Positions 20,233 to 30,800 are shown, counted from the stretch's first letter. The stretch: 64,000 nt of DNA from Doryteuthis pealeii (GCA_023376005.1 CM042152.1:87873683-87937682); one strand, 5' to 3'. Made by a program: numbers and translations. Notes: generated from the sequence alone by a model not told the origin.

Positions 20233-20545
20233 GCAAGCCCCAACCCCTTTTTATCATATGGGTGCTAGAAGGTGGTGGCTGCGGGTCTACATGTCCTGGG
20301 AATGATGTTAAACTATCTGATGGTAAGGTTCCAGTTTTGGAGGTTTGGGGAATGTGGAACACCCCTTCATCACCATTGCTCCCTGGTCCACTCTGACCCG
20401 GAGTGGTAGTACCTGTTAGGGTCCCATCTATGGGTTAAATAGAAAAACATAAGTTTATAAACAAAATTGTATTATCCATTAAGAATGAATTTATTTCAAA
20501 ACTTTATTGGCATTAAATGACCCACTGAGGTTGCCGTAAAACAAA
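20233..20545 (-). repeat. Dispersed repeat R, partial inverted copy
   Basis: Minus-strand copy of the first half of the repeat at 15994-16640, from the CAACCTCAGTGGG end to GGGGTTGGGGCTTGCC. Confidence 0.8.
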
Positions 20546-21141
20546 ACAAACCAAAAATTAAGATATTTTCTTTATAATTCAGGTGCCTATGACAAGAAAT
20601 TTGAAAATTCATGACAGGGGTTCTTAAACATATGTTCCTTTTACAAATGTTTAAAACAAACAAATAATAATAATAATAATGCAAAGCAAGTAAAATCAGG
20701 ACCCTAATTTGTAGGTGACTCTATAGAATGAAAAAAAAAATGAAAGTAGAAGGGAAGGGAAGAAAAAAGATGAAATAATTCAAACTTCAGTAAAGAGCTG
20801 CAGTTAGGACTGGTGTGAAAAACTGCATAGAATAAAAATAATTATAAAGTAATGATGACGACAACAATGAAAACAATTGTTATTATAAACAAAGAAAACT
20901 GTTAAGCAGATTATAGAGTGAAACTTAAGAGAAAAATGATGATAATAATATTAATAGATGGTATATAAATAGAGAGAAGAAAATCTGTTATTTGTTGTTG
21001 TTTCAGTAGATCATGGAATAAAATATAAACATCTGGATAAATATCTAGAAATTGCAAGAGGAGAAAAAAAATAAATGATGAATCAAAGGTGACAGTTGTG
21101 TTGGTTTGTTGTTGAAGCATTTAAAATGGTCTCAAAGAGCC

Positions 21142-21330
21142 TAGTAAACCTAGCCATGGTTAAAGAGCCCAGTCTACCCTGCTATTTGCCCATAGCTGGA
21201 GGGAGAATTGGATTCATACCTTTCCCAAGGGTATTAGCGCTATGGGAAATGCATACAGCTTTGTCCAGGAATTAAACTCTGGTCGACAATTCCATTTCCT
21301 ACAACTCTAATCATTAGACCATGCGCTTCA
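21142..21330 (-). mobile_element. SINE family 2 (copy A)
   Basis: Minus-strand copy with the head TGAAGCGCATGGTCTAATG and the B-box region GAGTTTAATTCC, then ATACCCTTGGGAAAGG and the body as far as CCATGGCTAGG. The 3' tail is missing. Confidence 0.85.
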
Positions 21331-21377
21331 ATGACCTGTAATATAGGATCTACAGAGAGTACCAAGGAACCTTCAAC

Positions 21378-21406
21378 CATATATATATATATATATATAT
21401 ATATAT
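21378..21406. repeat. (TA)n microsatellite
   Basis: TA tract followed by GGTATTTGCGGAAAAAGTG, the start of the HHR-4 repeat head, which in A is cut after GGTCACAG (about 21446). Confidence 0.9.
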
Positions 21407-21446
21407 GGTATTTGCGGAAAAAGTGACTTACCTGTGAAAATGGTCA

Positions 21447-21725
21447 CAGAAAGAATAAACCTGTTATCATTATTATCTTCATTAAGGACAGAAAAAAAAA
21501 ATGGGTGCAGGTGTAAGATTCAAAGTGAATATTTGAAGAACATACAACTCCGACAAGGGTTGAGGGACAATACATTTAATAGATAACAGCACATGAATAC
21601 AAAGGATACATAATAATGGTGGGAACAAGCGACAACAAGCCGGGCAGATAACTCCTCCAGGCCAAGGAAAGATAATCCCCTACACATGCTTGGAAAAAAA
21701 AGCAATACCCTCTAAAAGAGATAAA
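21447..21725. other. Unassigned repeat-derived segment
   Basis: Runs from AAAGAATAAACCTG to the SINE at 21726 and is GC-richer at 21590-21700. Copy B has about 540 bp more at its left junction and about 225 bp more near 57670-57895, so A carries two deletions here (or B two insertions). Short minus-strand frames (21520-21761) show nothing recognisable. Confidence 0.5.
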
Positions 21726-21972
21726 AAGTCGTCGGGGAGGCCTAACATCGGTATTAGCCAATCAGCAAGGGAGTCTATCCCCTTTTCACTAGCATTAGAC
21801 TAAGGAGATTATTTTAGCATCTGAGGTGGAGTGGCACACTTACCATCAGCTTCTTAACTTTACCGCACAGATCCCTGTGCTACTCATACGCTGAGTTGGC
21901 AAGAGCCGGTATCGAACTAAGAACCTTGTAGTTTCTAGCCGAACGCTCTACCGACTGAGCTAACCTGGCCCT
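21726..21972 (-). mobile_element. SINE family 1, full length (copy A)
   Basis: Minus-strand copy with a complete tRNA-like head (TAGGGCCAGGTTAGCTCAGT; B box GTTCGATACC), the GAGTAGCACAGGGATCTGTG body, CTTAGTCTAATGCTAGTG and the tail ending GACGACTTTTTATC. Same site in B at 58004-58246. Confidence 0.92.
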
Positions 21973-22329
21973 AGAGAGGTTAGTCAAGTACAAAGACCCA
22001 GAGATAGGGATCAACAGGATGTGGGGTATGAAGATCAAAATAACGCTGATGGTCATCATAGCTCAAAGACTCTTGCAAAAAGGGAATGGGAAAGTTCACC
22101 AACTACATCCCAGGTAGCATCAATGAGACCCAGTAGATGGACTTACTCAGAAGAGTGTTTATATTACAGAAAATATTGATCAAATGACATCTTTCTTCCC
22201 ATAATGCCTCAGGATTGCAGATTGAACCCAGTTTTACAGGTAAAATGAGAAACATGAAACAAATAATGATAAATACAAGTGATCAATAAAGGCATCATAT
22301 TTTTCATTCAGTTATGAACATTATATAAA

Positions 22330-22942
22330 CTAGCAAATATATGCACCCTCCGGGTGCAAGTACTTAAGTTTTAATGTAATAAAATATCATATTAAATTAG
22401 AAAGACTAACAAAATAAGAATGAAAAAAAAAAAAAAGAATTGAAACAGAGGGGGCTATAATAAAAAAATAGAACAACTGAAACTTACTCTTCCATCCCTT
22501 CTGTCTTTCATTACTAATTTTTTCTAATTTAACTATTTAGTTAAAATAGGAAGTAAAGAATAAAATTACAGTTATTTCTTCTTGTAACTAATTTTCTTTT
22601 AATCTCCGAGATTTTTGCTCATATTCATTAAAATAAAACCAAACAATTAGAAATCAAGCACCTATTTATTAAAATCAAATTTTAAATATCAATATGCAAA
22701 TAAGCCTTCCCGTTCATGCTGTATGCTGCTATTTTGTTGTATATATAAATACAATCACATGTTATTAGTATGTAGATATGGTCAACAGTATTAATAATGT
22801 AAAACAATTTTATTAATAATTGAAGGTTTAAAAGAATGAAACCATCGATAATTTGACGTAAATAATTAAGGGAATTGTGACTTGAGTAGTGATATAGTTT
22901 CGGTTACAGACAGAAAAACACATTATCTCCATTATAATAAGA
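22330..22942 (-). mobile_element. Helitron family 1, present in A only
   Basis: Minus-strand element with CTAG (seen at 22330-22333), the GCACCCGGAGGGTGC hairpin and the TC end at 22941-22942, in a TA-rich target. In B the flanks (AGTTAGGAACATTATATATA, about 58600, and AGATATTCTTAGG, about 58670) are joined by a simple TA/GA tract with no Helitron. It is 613 bp and non-coding. Confidence 0.87.
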
Positions 22943-23159
22943 TATATATATATATAGATATATATTCTTGGGTTTTCCAAAGTTTTCAAGTGCAAAACAT
23001 CAGATAAGGGTAAATAATTTTATACAGACACTGTGAATAGACATATCCATGCTCTGGAATATACTTAATAGGTACAATTATAATTCATCACCCAGGCTTG
23101 TCAACAATCTCCTCCCCACAACATAGTCCACATTTAGCTACCATATTCTTTTTCCAAGG

Positions 23160-23429
23160 CCAAAATGATTACAGAAAAGATGATTTAAGACCATGGATGA
23201 GATTAAGAGGAATTCAATGAGGCAGCTGATGGCAATTCTAAAAGGCAACTTTGCAAAATCTTCAAAAGTTGGACACTTGGATGAGTATGTAAGCTCCCAC
23301 AGAAAAAGAAAAAAAGATCCATTACTCTATTACAAAGGGCTGATCCTGGTGTGATGTCTATGGATCTGTGGGTAGCATGTGCCACACCTTTTGTATTGGT
23401 AGCCAAATGGTGGATTAAATTGATTCTAA
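23160..23429 (+). other. Unidentified ORF fragment before a Helitron (copy A, frameshifted)
   Basis: In B this stretch is an open frame (from 58908) reading MDEIKRNSMRQLMAIL... and GPGVMSMDLWVACATPF. In A, 14 extra bases (AAAAAGAAAAAAAG, about 23302) break it. I do not recognise the protein. In B the open frame continues into the Helitron at 59131, so its 3' part is not native. It could be a relic of a transposon gene or a chance frame. Confidence 0.3.
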
Positions 23430-23877
23430 TCTATATATATATAAAGGGCAGTTGGTGTGTATGTATGTCCGGAGAAAACTATGAAAATAAAACAATTAAC
23501 GACAAAGTAAATATATATTCACCTTCACTAGCACCAAATCTTGCTTTTTGAGAAAAAATCTGAAAGATTTGATTTATATTCATGAAGAAAATTTTAAAAA
23601 AAAAATTTAAATAGTAACAGTATGGGGTTTTTTTTTTGTTTTTTTTTTCATTTAATATTTCAAATAGGAGACTAATTTTTCTTTTCACAGTGTCTGTGGA
23701 CTTTTTTTGATGCCCCACAGGCTGGATCAATGCAAGTTTTTTTTTTTTGTTTACATAGCGATTTTAATGGGGCATCCTGTGAGTTTCCAACTCGTGATTC
23801 AGTAATAATAGATCTACAAGACTAACTTTTTGCACCCCCCCCCCTCTTCCCAGGCGACGCTGGGTAGCCGCTTCTAG
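23430..23877 (+). mobile_element. Helitron-like element, family 2 (copy A)
   Basis: Starts TCTATATATATATAAAGGGC after an A. The 3' end shows CCCAGGCGACGCTGGG (5-bp hairpin), TAGCCGCTT and CTAG at 23874-23877. A hairpin of GGCGACGC-CGGG type followed by GGTA...CTAG is typical of animal Helitrons. The base after CTAG is C rather than the expected T, so the flank may have mutated. At 448 bp it is non-autonomous. Copy in B at 59131-59575. Confidence 0.7.
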
Positions 23878-24152
23878 CTGTAGAAAAAACCCTAAAGAGT
23901 TTTTTGAATAATTGAAAGGATGGTGGCCAGGAGCATGGATCAATAATCTAGAATTAAAGTTATAAAATTAAATGGGAAAAACAATTGAAAGAATTAAACC
24001 CAAATGGTATGTTTTAAAGTTTGAAGAAAGAAAGGGTTAAAGCGTTTCTCACAAAAAGTTTGAATCAGATTGAGTTAAAGAGTAGGGAAAAAAAATGGAT
24101 AGTGGTAAAAATTCAGCTGAAGATCTTTTAACTTTTAATTGATAAAACAGTG

Positions 24153-24366
24153 AAGTCGTCAGGGTGGCCTAAAGTCGGTATCAGCCAGACAGTAAGGGAG
24201 TCTATCCCCTTTTCACTAGTGCTAGACCAAGGAGATTGTTTTGGTGTCTGAGGTGGAGCACCACACCTACCATCAGCTTTTCACTTTACCTCACAGATCA
24301 CTATGCTACTCATACGCTGAGTTAGTGAGGGATGGTATCAAACCCAGAACCTTGTGGTTCCTAGGC
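24153..24366 (-). mobile_element. SINE family 1, 5'-truncated (copy A)
   Basis: Minus-strand copy whose tail AAGTCGTCAGGGTGGCC is intact. The tRNA-like head stops after the B box (GTTTGATACC) and anticodon-side CACAAGG, so the A box is missing. Copy in B at 59861-60078. Confidence 0.88.
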
Positions 24367-25060
24367 AATAGATACATGAAATTATGAATTTGGGGAGTGA
24401 ATTGACCCTTTGTGATAAGAAAATGCAGATAATCCCCAGTGTGGGGGACATGGTATCAGTTTTACCAGAGCTTCAAAGAGTTGGTGTTCAGGGTTTTGTT
24501 GGATTGGTTTCACTTAAGTTCACTGGAAGAATTGCACAACAAACATAAACTGCAGTGAATTGGAGAAAAGGGGCGGGGCCTTTCTGCCAACTGAAAAAGC
24601 AAAGGACTGACTAAGTTAACAATTCATACATAATATGGAATATGGAAGAGAGACCAGTCACTCTTAATTACCATTTGAAAAAGACAACTTAGATGTATCA
24701 TTTTTTTTTTTTTCATCATTAAATAAACTTTTGTCATATTTGTTAATATTTTATTTTTCATGATATGGATGAACACAGAAAAGCAACACTAAGCAGAAAA
24801 TTACCACAGCTATTAGAAAAATTATTCAATTTCTTCTGACAGAATCATATCTTAAGAGGTATAACGGAGATACACCTTTCACATTGATAACAGTCTAAGG
24901 TTATATTGATTTTATGACAGGAATATCTGTCATATTGATACCATGACCAAGATATTATAACAAAAAAAAAAAAAAAAAAAAAAAAAAAAAGCAAAAACTG
25001 TTATAGCCCTAAGTAGTCTATTTTTTCACACCAATGATGTTTTTCAGAAAAACCATGTAC
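24367..25060. other. AT-rich spacer with poly(A) tract
   Basis: Single-copy-looking sequence within the block, with an A run of about 30 at 24961-24990. No credible frame. Confidence 0.6.
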
Positions 25061-25307
25061 AACCCCAACACACAGTTTATATATATATATATATCAACGT
25101 CTCCTTGGTGGCAGGGTATGTATTTTTTTTGCTGATCAGAACTTGAAGTGAATCCCAACTAATCTTTTTATAAGAAAATGTGACTCGAAAAGAAAAAAAA
25201 AGATGATTATGAGTAAACAATATACATTTATGAAGATGAGTCAATAACTAAATGCACTATACTGTTATAATATCACAACAAAAGCACAGACACCTACTGA
25301 CTCACTC

Positions 25308-25308
25308 A

Positions 25309-25358
<50 letters not shown>

Positions 25359-25390
25359 GAGAGAGAGAGATAGATAGATAGATAGATATA
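25308..25390. repeat. Compound microsatellite (CA)n(TA)n(GA)n(GATA)n
   Basis: Four simple repeats in series. In B (61032-61146) each block except the last is longer. Confidence 0.95.
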
Positions 25391-25440
25391 CACAAGGCTC
25401 AATCAGTAAGTTTATAGCCTGACATAGTTATTTGCAGACA

Positions 25441-25620
25441 TACCAAGGCTAAAGACTTCAGTCAGCTCTCCTATTTACCCATAGCTGGGGAGAGAATAGT
25501 TTGATGTATATCTTCCCCAAGGGTATTAGCAATGAATAAAATGCAACCAGCCGTGTCCAGGATTTGAACTTGTATTGCTCTATCCATTTCCTACAATAAT
25601 AACCATCACATCATGGCCAC
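25441..25620 (-). mobile_element. SINE family 2, diverged (copy A)
   Basis: Minus-strand copy with head GTGGCCATGATGTGATGG, B-box region CAAATCCTGGAC, ATACCCTTGGGGAAG and AGCTATGGGTAAATAGGAG. Confidence 0.8.
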
Positions 25621-25633
25621 TTCACATATGTAT

Positions 25634-25960
25634 GTACTGTATTTTATGGCATATAGGACGCACTTTTTTTCCAAAATTTTGGCTCAAAATATTGCCTTGC
25701 GTCTTATACATCGGAGGTGAATTTTGAGACCTCATGTTATTATTATTAATTTTATTATAATTTCCTGTTATTGAGATGTCTTGTGTATGCTTATTGTTTG
25801 CCTGTACTGCCAAATTGCTTTTATACAGCTATGTTTCTGCCTGTGTAATGCACAGCTAGACTGTTTTCAATAATATATGCTTAAATACACTAGAACCGTT
25901 TTTTTCCTGAATCTGACCTTCTGAAATTGGTGTGCGTCTTATATGCCGTCAAATATGGTA
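25634..25960. mobile_element. TA-flanked terminal-inverted-repeat element (mariner/pogo-like), copy A
   Basis: The left end (25634-25662) and right end (25932-25960) are inverted repeats of about 29 bp with five differences, both carrying GGCATATA and GACGCAC. TA lies at both outer ends, as expected for Tc1/mariner/pogo insertions. Inside are mirrored A/T runs and TTGCGTCTTATACATCGG. It has no coding sequence, so a MITE. The GACGCAC/TATAAGACGC ends remind me of pogo-like (Tigger-type) families, but that is from memory. A second right end without a left partner lies at 26915-26998. Confidence 0.6.
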
Positions 25961-26561
25961 TGTATCAGTAGAGAGACAACTAAGTAGATTTGGATGAGTA
26001 GGCATGTTCATCAAAAATGATTTTTATATCAAATATATCAACATCTTAAAACAAAAAATAGTCAAAGAATTTAAAGAAGTAAAATTTAACAATCTTAGAA
26101 ATCCTATTCCCAAATAATACTGAAATTATTTTAATACCGGCTACATATCTATAAAAAAAATAATGTGAGAATTTTTTTAAAATGATAGTTGCTATCCTGA
26201 AAAATAAAATTGAAATTATCCAATATACTTATCCAATTAGAAAGCAGCACAAAACTGACAATAGCCATTCTGTAATTGAAAACAGCAATGACAGTTATTC
26301 CACAAATCACTATCAAACAAAATACATTACATACATTGAAAGACTTACAATAATTTTACACTGAAAAAAAAAAAAAAAAGCCTTCGGAGGATAATACTTC
26401 CAACAAACCCCTGTTAGATTTTTGCTGCTTTACAAATAAGGCAAAAAAGATGAAGGCATCTCTTAAAAAAAAAAGAAAAAAAAAGGTAATGAATATTTCA
26501 ACATCAATCATGAATCATGTTTACCAATTAAATACTGGTTAGTTCCAAGGATATTTTTTTT

Positions 26562-26887
26562 GGAAGTGACCAACCAGATTTGTGCACATTGTCAGGTGAG
26601 AAGGTGTGGCATGCACAGGACCTTGTTCCCTCATTCCCATTTGAGCATGTTGCACTTTTCCCAAACTTTCAAACCAAGTATTCGTACACCGTCCTGCAGC
26701 CGTTCCAGTTCCTTGCACACCAAACCAAACTTGACTAGATGTTGCCTCACTCTGACTGCAGATGCTATATTTTCCTGAAAATATCATCAATGTATGCCGA
26801 TGTTGCCTGGCGGATAAGAGTCATCTTTCCACAATACAGCATTCACAATGGCTTGCAAATTTGATGGTGCTACATTGAGTCCCAAAC
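26562..26887 (-). pseudogene. LTR-retroelement reverse transcriptase relic (copy A)
   Basis: On the minus strand the fragments appear in the order of a retroelement RT palm and following connection: LNVAPSNLQAIVNAVL, then AYIDDIF (YIDD catalytic box at 26783-26794), then VRQHLVKFGLVCKELERLQD with ILGLKVW, then MCTNLVGHF. They lie in different frames, and stops follow the YIDD box, so at least two frameshifts have occurred. The pieces resemble Gypsy- or BEL-type LTR retrotransposon polyproteins. No protease, RNase H, integrase or LTR was found. Dead remnant; copy in B at 62345-62672, with the same decay. Confidence 0.65.
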
Positions 26888-27053
26888 CAATGTGTGTCAA
26901 TGTGTGTCAAGCAGTACTTTTTTTCTGAATCTGACCTGCTGAAATGGGTGTGTGCGTCTTATATGCCTGTGTGACTTATATGCCATCAAATATGGTATGT
27001 ATCAATGTTTGTCTACCTTTCTCCACACACACATATATATATATATATATATA

Positions 27054-27705
27054 CTAGCAAATATATGCACCCTCCGGGTGCAAGTATTTAAGTTTTAATG
27101 TAATAAAATATTGTATTAAATTAGAAAGGCTAATGAAACTAAATAAGAATACAGATAAAAAGATTTGAAACAGAGGGAGTATAATAAAAGATTTGAAACA
27201 GAGGGAGTATAATAAAAAATGGAACAACTGAAACTTACTCTTCCATCACTCTGGTCTTTCATTGTTATTTTTTCTAATTTAAGTATTTAGTTATAAGAGG
27301 AAGTAAATAATAAAATAACAGTTATTTTATCTTGTTAATGGATTTCATCTAAGATTTATTGAAGAGATTTTTGCTTATATTCATTAAAATAAAACCAAAC
27401 AGTTAGAAATCAATAATACTAAGCACATATTTATTAAATTTGATTTTTTAATATTAATATGCAAATTAGCCTTCCAGTTCACACTGTAAACTGCTATTTT
27501 GTTGTATATATAAATATAATTGCATGTTGTCAGTACGTAGACATGGTTAACAGTATTAATAAAGTAAGACAATTTTATTAATAACTGAGGTTTAGATGAA
27601 AATAAAATCATGGAGAATGTGATGTCAATAACTAAGAGAATTGTGACTTGAGTAGGAATATAGTTTCGGTTACAGACAGAAAAACACACAATCTCCATTA
27701 TAATA

Positions 27706-27708
<3 letters not shown>
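27054..27708 (-). mobile_element. Helitron family 1, present in A only (second site)
   Basis: Minus-strand element with CTAG at 27054-27057, hairpin GCACCCGGAGGGTGC and TC end at 27707-27708, set in a (CA)n/(TA)n target. It has a 33-bp internal tandem repeat (AGATTTGAAACAGAGGGAG, near 27159 and 27188). In B the same flanks (CTTTCTCCACACACACAC and AATTTCAAACGTATC) are separated only by TA repeats (about 62800-62850). Confidence 0.87.
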
Positions 27709-27740
<32 letters not shown>

Positions 27741-27875
27741 CAAACGTATCTAACTAAAAGAAGATTTTTCACTGAACATATGGACTCACCACTTCTAATA
27801 CACTTCTCTGTCCGGATTATAGTGGCTTGTCAAACACTTAAAAAATTCTTTAATTTTTTCAAATCTCTAAAAACG

Positions 27876-27919
27876 TTTTCTCCTGACGATGATCTAAAGT
27901 CAAAACTAGTTTGAGAAAA
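27876..27919 (+). ncRNA. Hammerhead-like motif HHR-7 (copy A)
   Basis: Stem I is a perfect 7-bp pairing of UUUUCUC (27876-27882) with GAGAAAA (27913-27919). The core is CTGACGA (27883-27889); stem II is GAUC/AGUC-like, and in B GAUC/GGUC. Then AAAAC stands where GAAAC is expected, followed by the self-complementary AACUAGUU as stem III and UUU at the cleavage site. The essential G12 is A in both copies, which a CpG-to-CpA change (TCGAAAC to TCAAAAC) would explain; this copy should be inactive. Confidence 0.5.
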
Positions 27920-28438
27920 ATAAACAACATAAAAGAAATATTCCTGTTTTTCATATCACTTTTTGTTAATCTACAAGCCAGGTCTAGATGAGATTTTCTT
28001 GTATTTTAAACAGAAAATTTGTCTTATGGGTAAGATATACTGTTGAACATATTTAAAAATACCTTGGTGCAGCTTCACACTGCATCAGATTATGAAGAAA
28101 GTATTTTTTGAATAAGATTTCAAAGCTACTTCTATTATTTGAGAAGCCTCAATGTGAGGCAGAGCTTGATTCTAATCGATACTATTAGTGTCCACTAAAT
28201 AGATTTGAATGAGTAGGCATGTTCATCAAAAATGATTTTTATCAGAAAGTTTTAAGGCAAAAAAGATGAAGGCATCTCTTTAAAAAAATAAAAAAAAAAA
28301 AAAATTTTTAAAAGTTAATCAATATTTCAACATCAATCATGAATCATGTTTATCAATTAAATACTGGTTAGTTCCAAGGATATTTTTCGGAATTGCCTTC
28401 ATCTTTTATTTTCACACGTTATACAAATATGTAAATAT

Positions 28439-28571
28439 TGAGAGAGAGAGAGGGAGGGAGGTAATAAGAGAGAGGGAGGGAGGTAATAAGATAGATAGAG
28501 AGAAAGCGAGAGGGAGGGAGGTAATAAGAGAGAGAGAGAGTGAGAGAGAGAGAGGGAGGTAATAAGAGAGA
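28439..28571. repeat. (GA)n/GGGAGGGAGGTAATAAGAGA minisatellite
   Basis: GA-rich tract with several copies of a GGGAGGGAGGTAATAAGA unit. Copy in B at 63553-63690 with other unit numbers. Confidence 0.93.
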
Positions 28572-28841
28572 TATTAGATTTGCCATTGGACTTGTTGGTT
28601 CATCATTTGAGAATCTATGAAGCTAATGGATTCATGCTTTCCTTAACACTTTTTTCTTCTTCTTCTTTCTTAAACACATATTAACTGACAGCATTTTGTA
28701 ATCATCTCCATAAATAAGATAGCAAAGATTGTAGCTTAAAGGTCGACTTACATCTTTAATTGAATTTTCTATCAAATTATTTTATGGATAGGTTGACTTA
28801 TATATATGATATTTTTGTTCAATCTTCATTCATTATAGGTT

Positions 28842-28935
28842 TGTATTATATATATATATACATACACATATATATATATATTTTTATATATATATATATA
28901 TACATACACATGTGTGTGTGTGTATGGAAATAATA

Positions 28936-28976
<41 letters not shown>

Positions 28977-29065
28977 ATATATATATACACACACACTCTC
29001 ACTAATATATGTGTCACTATACATGAATATATATATATACGTGTGTGTGTGTATGGAAATAAATA

Positions 29066-29116
<51 letters not shown>

Positions 29117-29640
29117 TCTCACTAATATATGTGTCACTATACATGAATATATATATACATGCATGTAAAAATATATATCCATACATATGCACACTAATAT
29201 ATTTGTCTACATACATGTACACACCCACACACACACTAATATATTTGTCAGGGTATATGCACACACAAATATATACATACATTAATACACATACATACAT
29301 GCACACACGTGTCTGAATATATGCACTCACATACATACACATGTATATGTCTGTATATATAAACATGCATAAATGTAAACACATACACACACCTCTGTAT
29401 GCATATATGCAAACACACACACACATACATTAATACACATATATTTGTATGCATATATGCTCACACATACATACATACATTTATATATTTGTATGCATAT
29501 ATGCTCACACATATATACATACACGCACACATGTGTCTGAATATATGCACTCACATACATACACACGTATATGTCTGTATATATAAACATGCATATATGC
29601 AAACACATACACACATCTGTATACTTACAGGCATATATAA
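28842..29640. repeat. Long TA/CA/ACATA compound satellite
   Basis: TA tracts (28845-29113), a duplicated block with CACTCTCACTAATATATGTG and TCACTATACATGAATATA (28993 and 29115), then degenerate units of ACATACATACAC, GTCTGAATATATGCACTCAC and TGTATGCATATATGC. Long open frames here (28826-29614) are repeat translations (YIYIYI, CVCVC). The end of copy B falls in this tract. Confidence 0.95.
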
Positions 29641-29642
29641 AA

Positions 29643-29897
29643 GGGCCAGGTTAGCTCAGTCAGTAGAGCATTCAGCTAGAAACCACAAGGTTCCTAGTTC
29701 GATACTGGTCCTCGCCGACTCAGGGTATGAGTAGCACAGGGATCTGTGCAGTAAAGTAAGGAGCTGATGGTAGGTGTGGCACTCTACCTCAGACGCTAAG
29801 ATAATCTCCTTGGTCTAGTGCTAGTGAAAAGGGGATAGACTCCCTTGCTGATTGGCTGATACCGACATTAGGCCACGCAGACAACTTTACCTTACCT
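29643..29897 (+). mobile_element. SINE family 1, full length
   Basis: The best-preserved copy in A-side sequence: GGGCCAGGTTAGCTCAGTCA head, A box TTAGCTCAGTCAG, B box GTTCGATACT, GAGTAGCACAGGGATCTGTG body, CTTGGTCTAGTGCTAGTG, GCTGATTGGCTGATACCGAC and an ending at CTTTACCTTACCTTA. RNA polymerase III-transcribed, non-coding; it would depend on a LINE for mobility. Confidence 0.93.
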
Positions 29898-29898
29898 T

Positions 29899-30200
29899 AT
29901 ATAAGTAAAGAAATAACAAAAGACTTAGAGATTTAGCTTTATAGTCTATTTCAGGGAGCTTAGACAAAGTGTCTAACTCTCCAGACTATTCACATCTGAT
30001 GAGTCGGGAGAGTTAGACACTTTGTCTAAGCTCCCTGAAATAGACTATAAAGCTAAATCTCTAAGTCTTTTGTTATTTCTTTACTTATATATTTGCTCTG
30101 TGACTAACATTAAGAGCACACATTGAGCTCTCAAACTGCAACAGGTTTTTAAAATAAAACTTTTGTATAGTAAGGAAGATTTCTTCTCTGGACTTTTAGA
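29899..30200 (+). mobile_element. Fold-back element: perfect 84-bp palindrome with CTGATGA box and TTTGCTCT/ATTGAGC head
   Basis: Arms 29899-29982 and 30007-30090 are exact complements with a 24-base loop. CTGATGA (29996-30002) straddles the loop and the right arm continues GGGAG...CTCCC, then GAAA (30047-30050) and AUAG/CUAU. This is a hammerhead-like order (HHR-6), but stem I does not pair. Then come ATTTGCTCTGTGACTAAC and ACATTGAGCTCTCAAAC. It directly abuts the SINE 3' end. The perfect arms imply recent formation or conversion, or a read-through artefact. A shorter relative lies at 6427-6600. Confidence 0.8.
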
Positions 30201-30205
30201 TTATA

Positions 30206-30229
30206 TATATCTATCTATCTATCTATCTA

Positions 30230-30287
<58 letters not shown>

Positions 30288-30288
30288 A
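30206..30288. repeat. Compound microsatellite (TATC)n(TC)n(TA)n
   Basis: Three simple repeats in series after ACTTTTAGATTATA, the same 3' boundary as at 6650, where a Helitron begins. Here no Helitron follows. Confidence 0.93.
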
Positions 30289-30800
30289 TTAAAAAATATA
30301 TGCAGATATATACACATACACTAATATATTCATCTACATACAAATATAATATGCAGACATGTATGCTCGCACATATATATTTGGCTACATACCTGCAGAC
30401 GCTTATCTCTATACCTACAGTTTCTTCCATCTTCTTCAAAAGCTTCCTATTGACTAATATTATCAAAATCTATTTCTCCCTCATTCCCACAGTTTTGTAA
30501 TTTATTTTCTTCAAACAGCAGAGGCCTCCACTTTTAATCAGATTTTAGCCAGAAAAACTGTCACCGTTTCAGTTACTCCTGTCTACACCTCAAAGCATTT
30601 TTCTTCATCTTCTTCTTTGTGCCGTCATTTCTGACAAAAGTCAAAGAAAACAATTAAAACGTTGAAAAATGATAATCTGATAAAGATTTAATCTGGCCTA
30701 AATTTGACTATTGATCAATGAATAAAAACTAAAAAAAAAAAAAATACTAGGTCATCATAATATAAATACTAACTGACTGGATACAGCTGAGCAAGGGAAT

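Larger units (their letters stand above)
3357..28885 (+). repeat. Copy A of a 25-kb duplicated block
   Basis: From TATTTGCAGTTAATTAAAA at about 3357 to the TA-rich tract near 28885, the sequence recurs in the same orientation at 40677-64000 (copy B). Its first 6 kb recurs inverted at 34905-40632 (copy C). Agreement with B is very high outside microsatellites, with scattered single-base differences and a few large indels: A-only about 8896-9752, 12376-12735, 13345-14712, 22330-22942 and 27054-27708; B-only a SINE at 48578 and insertions near 53217, 55360, 56960 and 57670. This fits two haplotypes or a recent duplication. Confidence 0.93.

Noticed and set aside
24153..24170. CTGACGA in the 3' end of SINE family 1 as a hammerhead core
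   Set aside because: No GAAA or stem structure follows; the match is by chance in the SINE tail.
28826..29734. Long open frames (up to 180 codons) in the TA/CA tract
   Set aside because: They translate microsatellites (YIYI, CVCV, HTHT) on both strands and have no domain; absence of stops follows from repeat composition.
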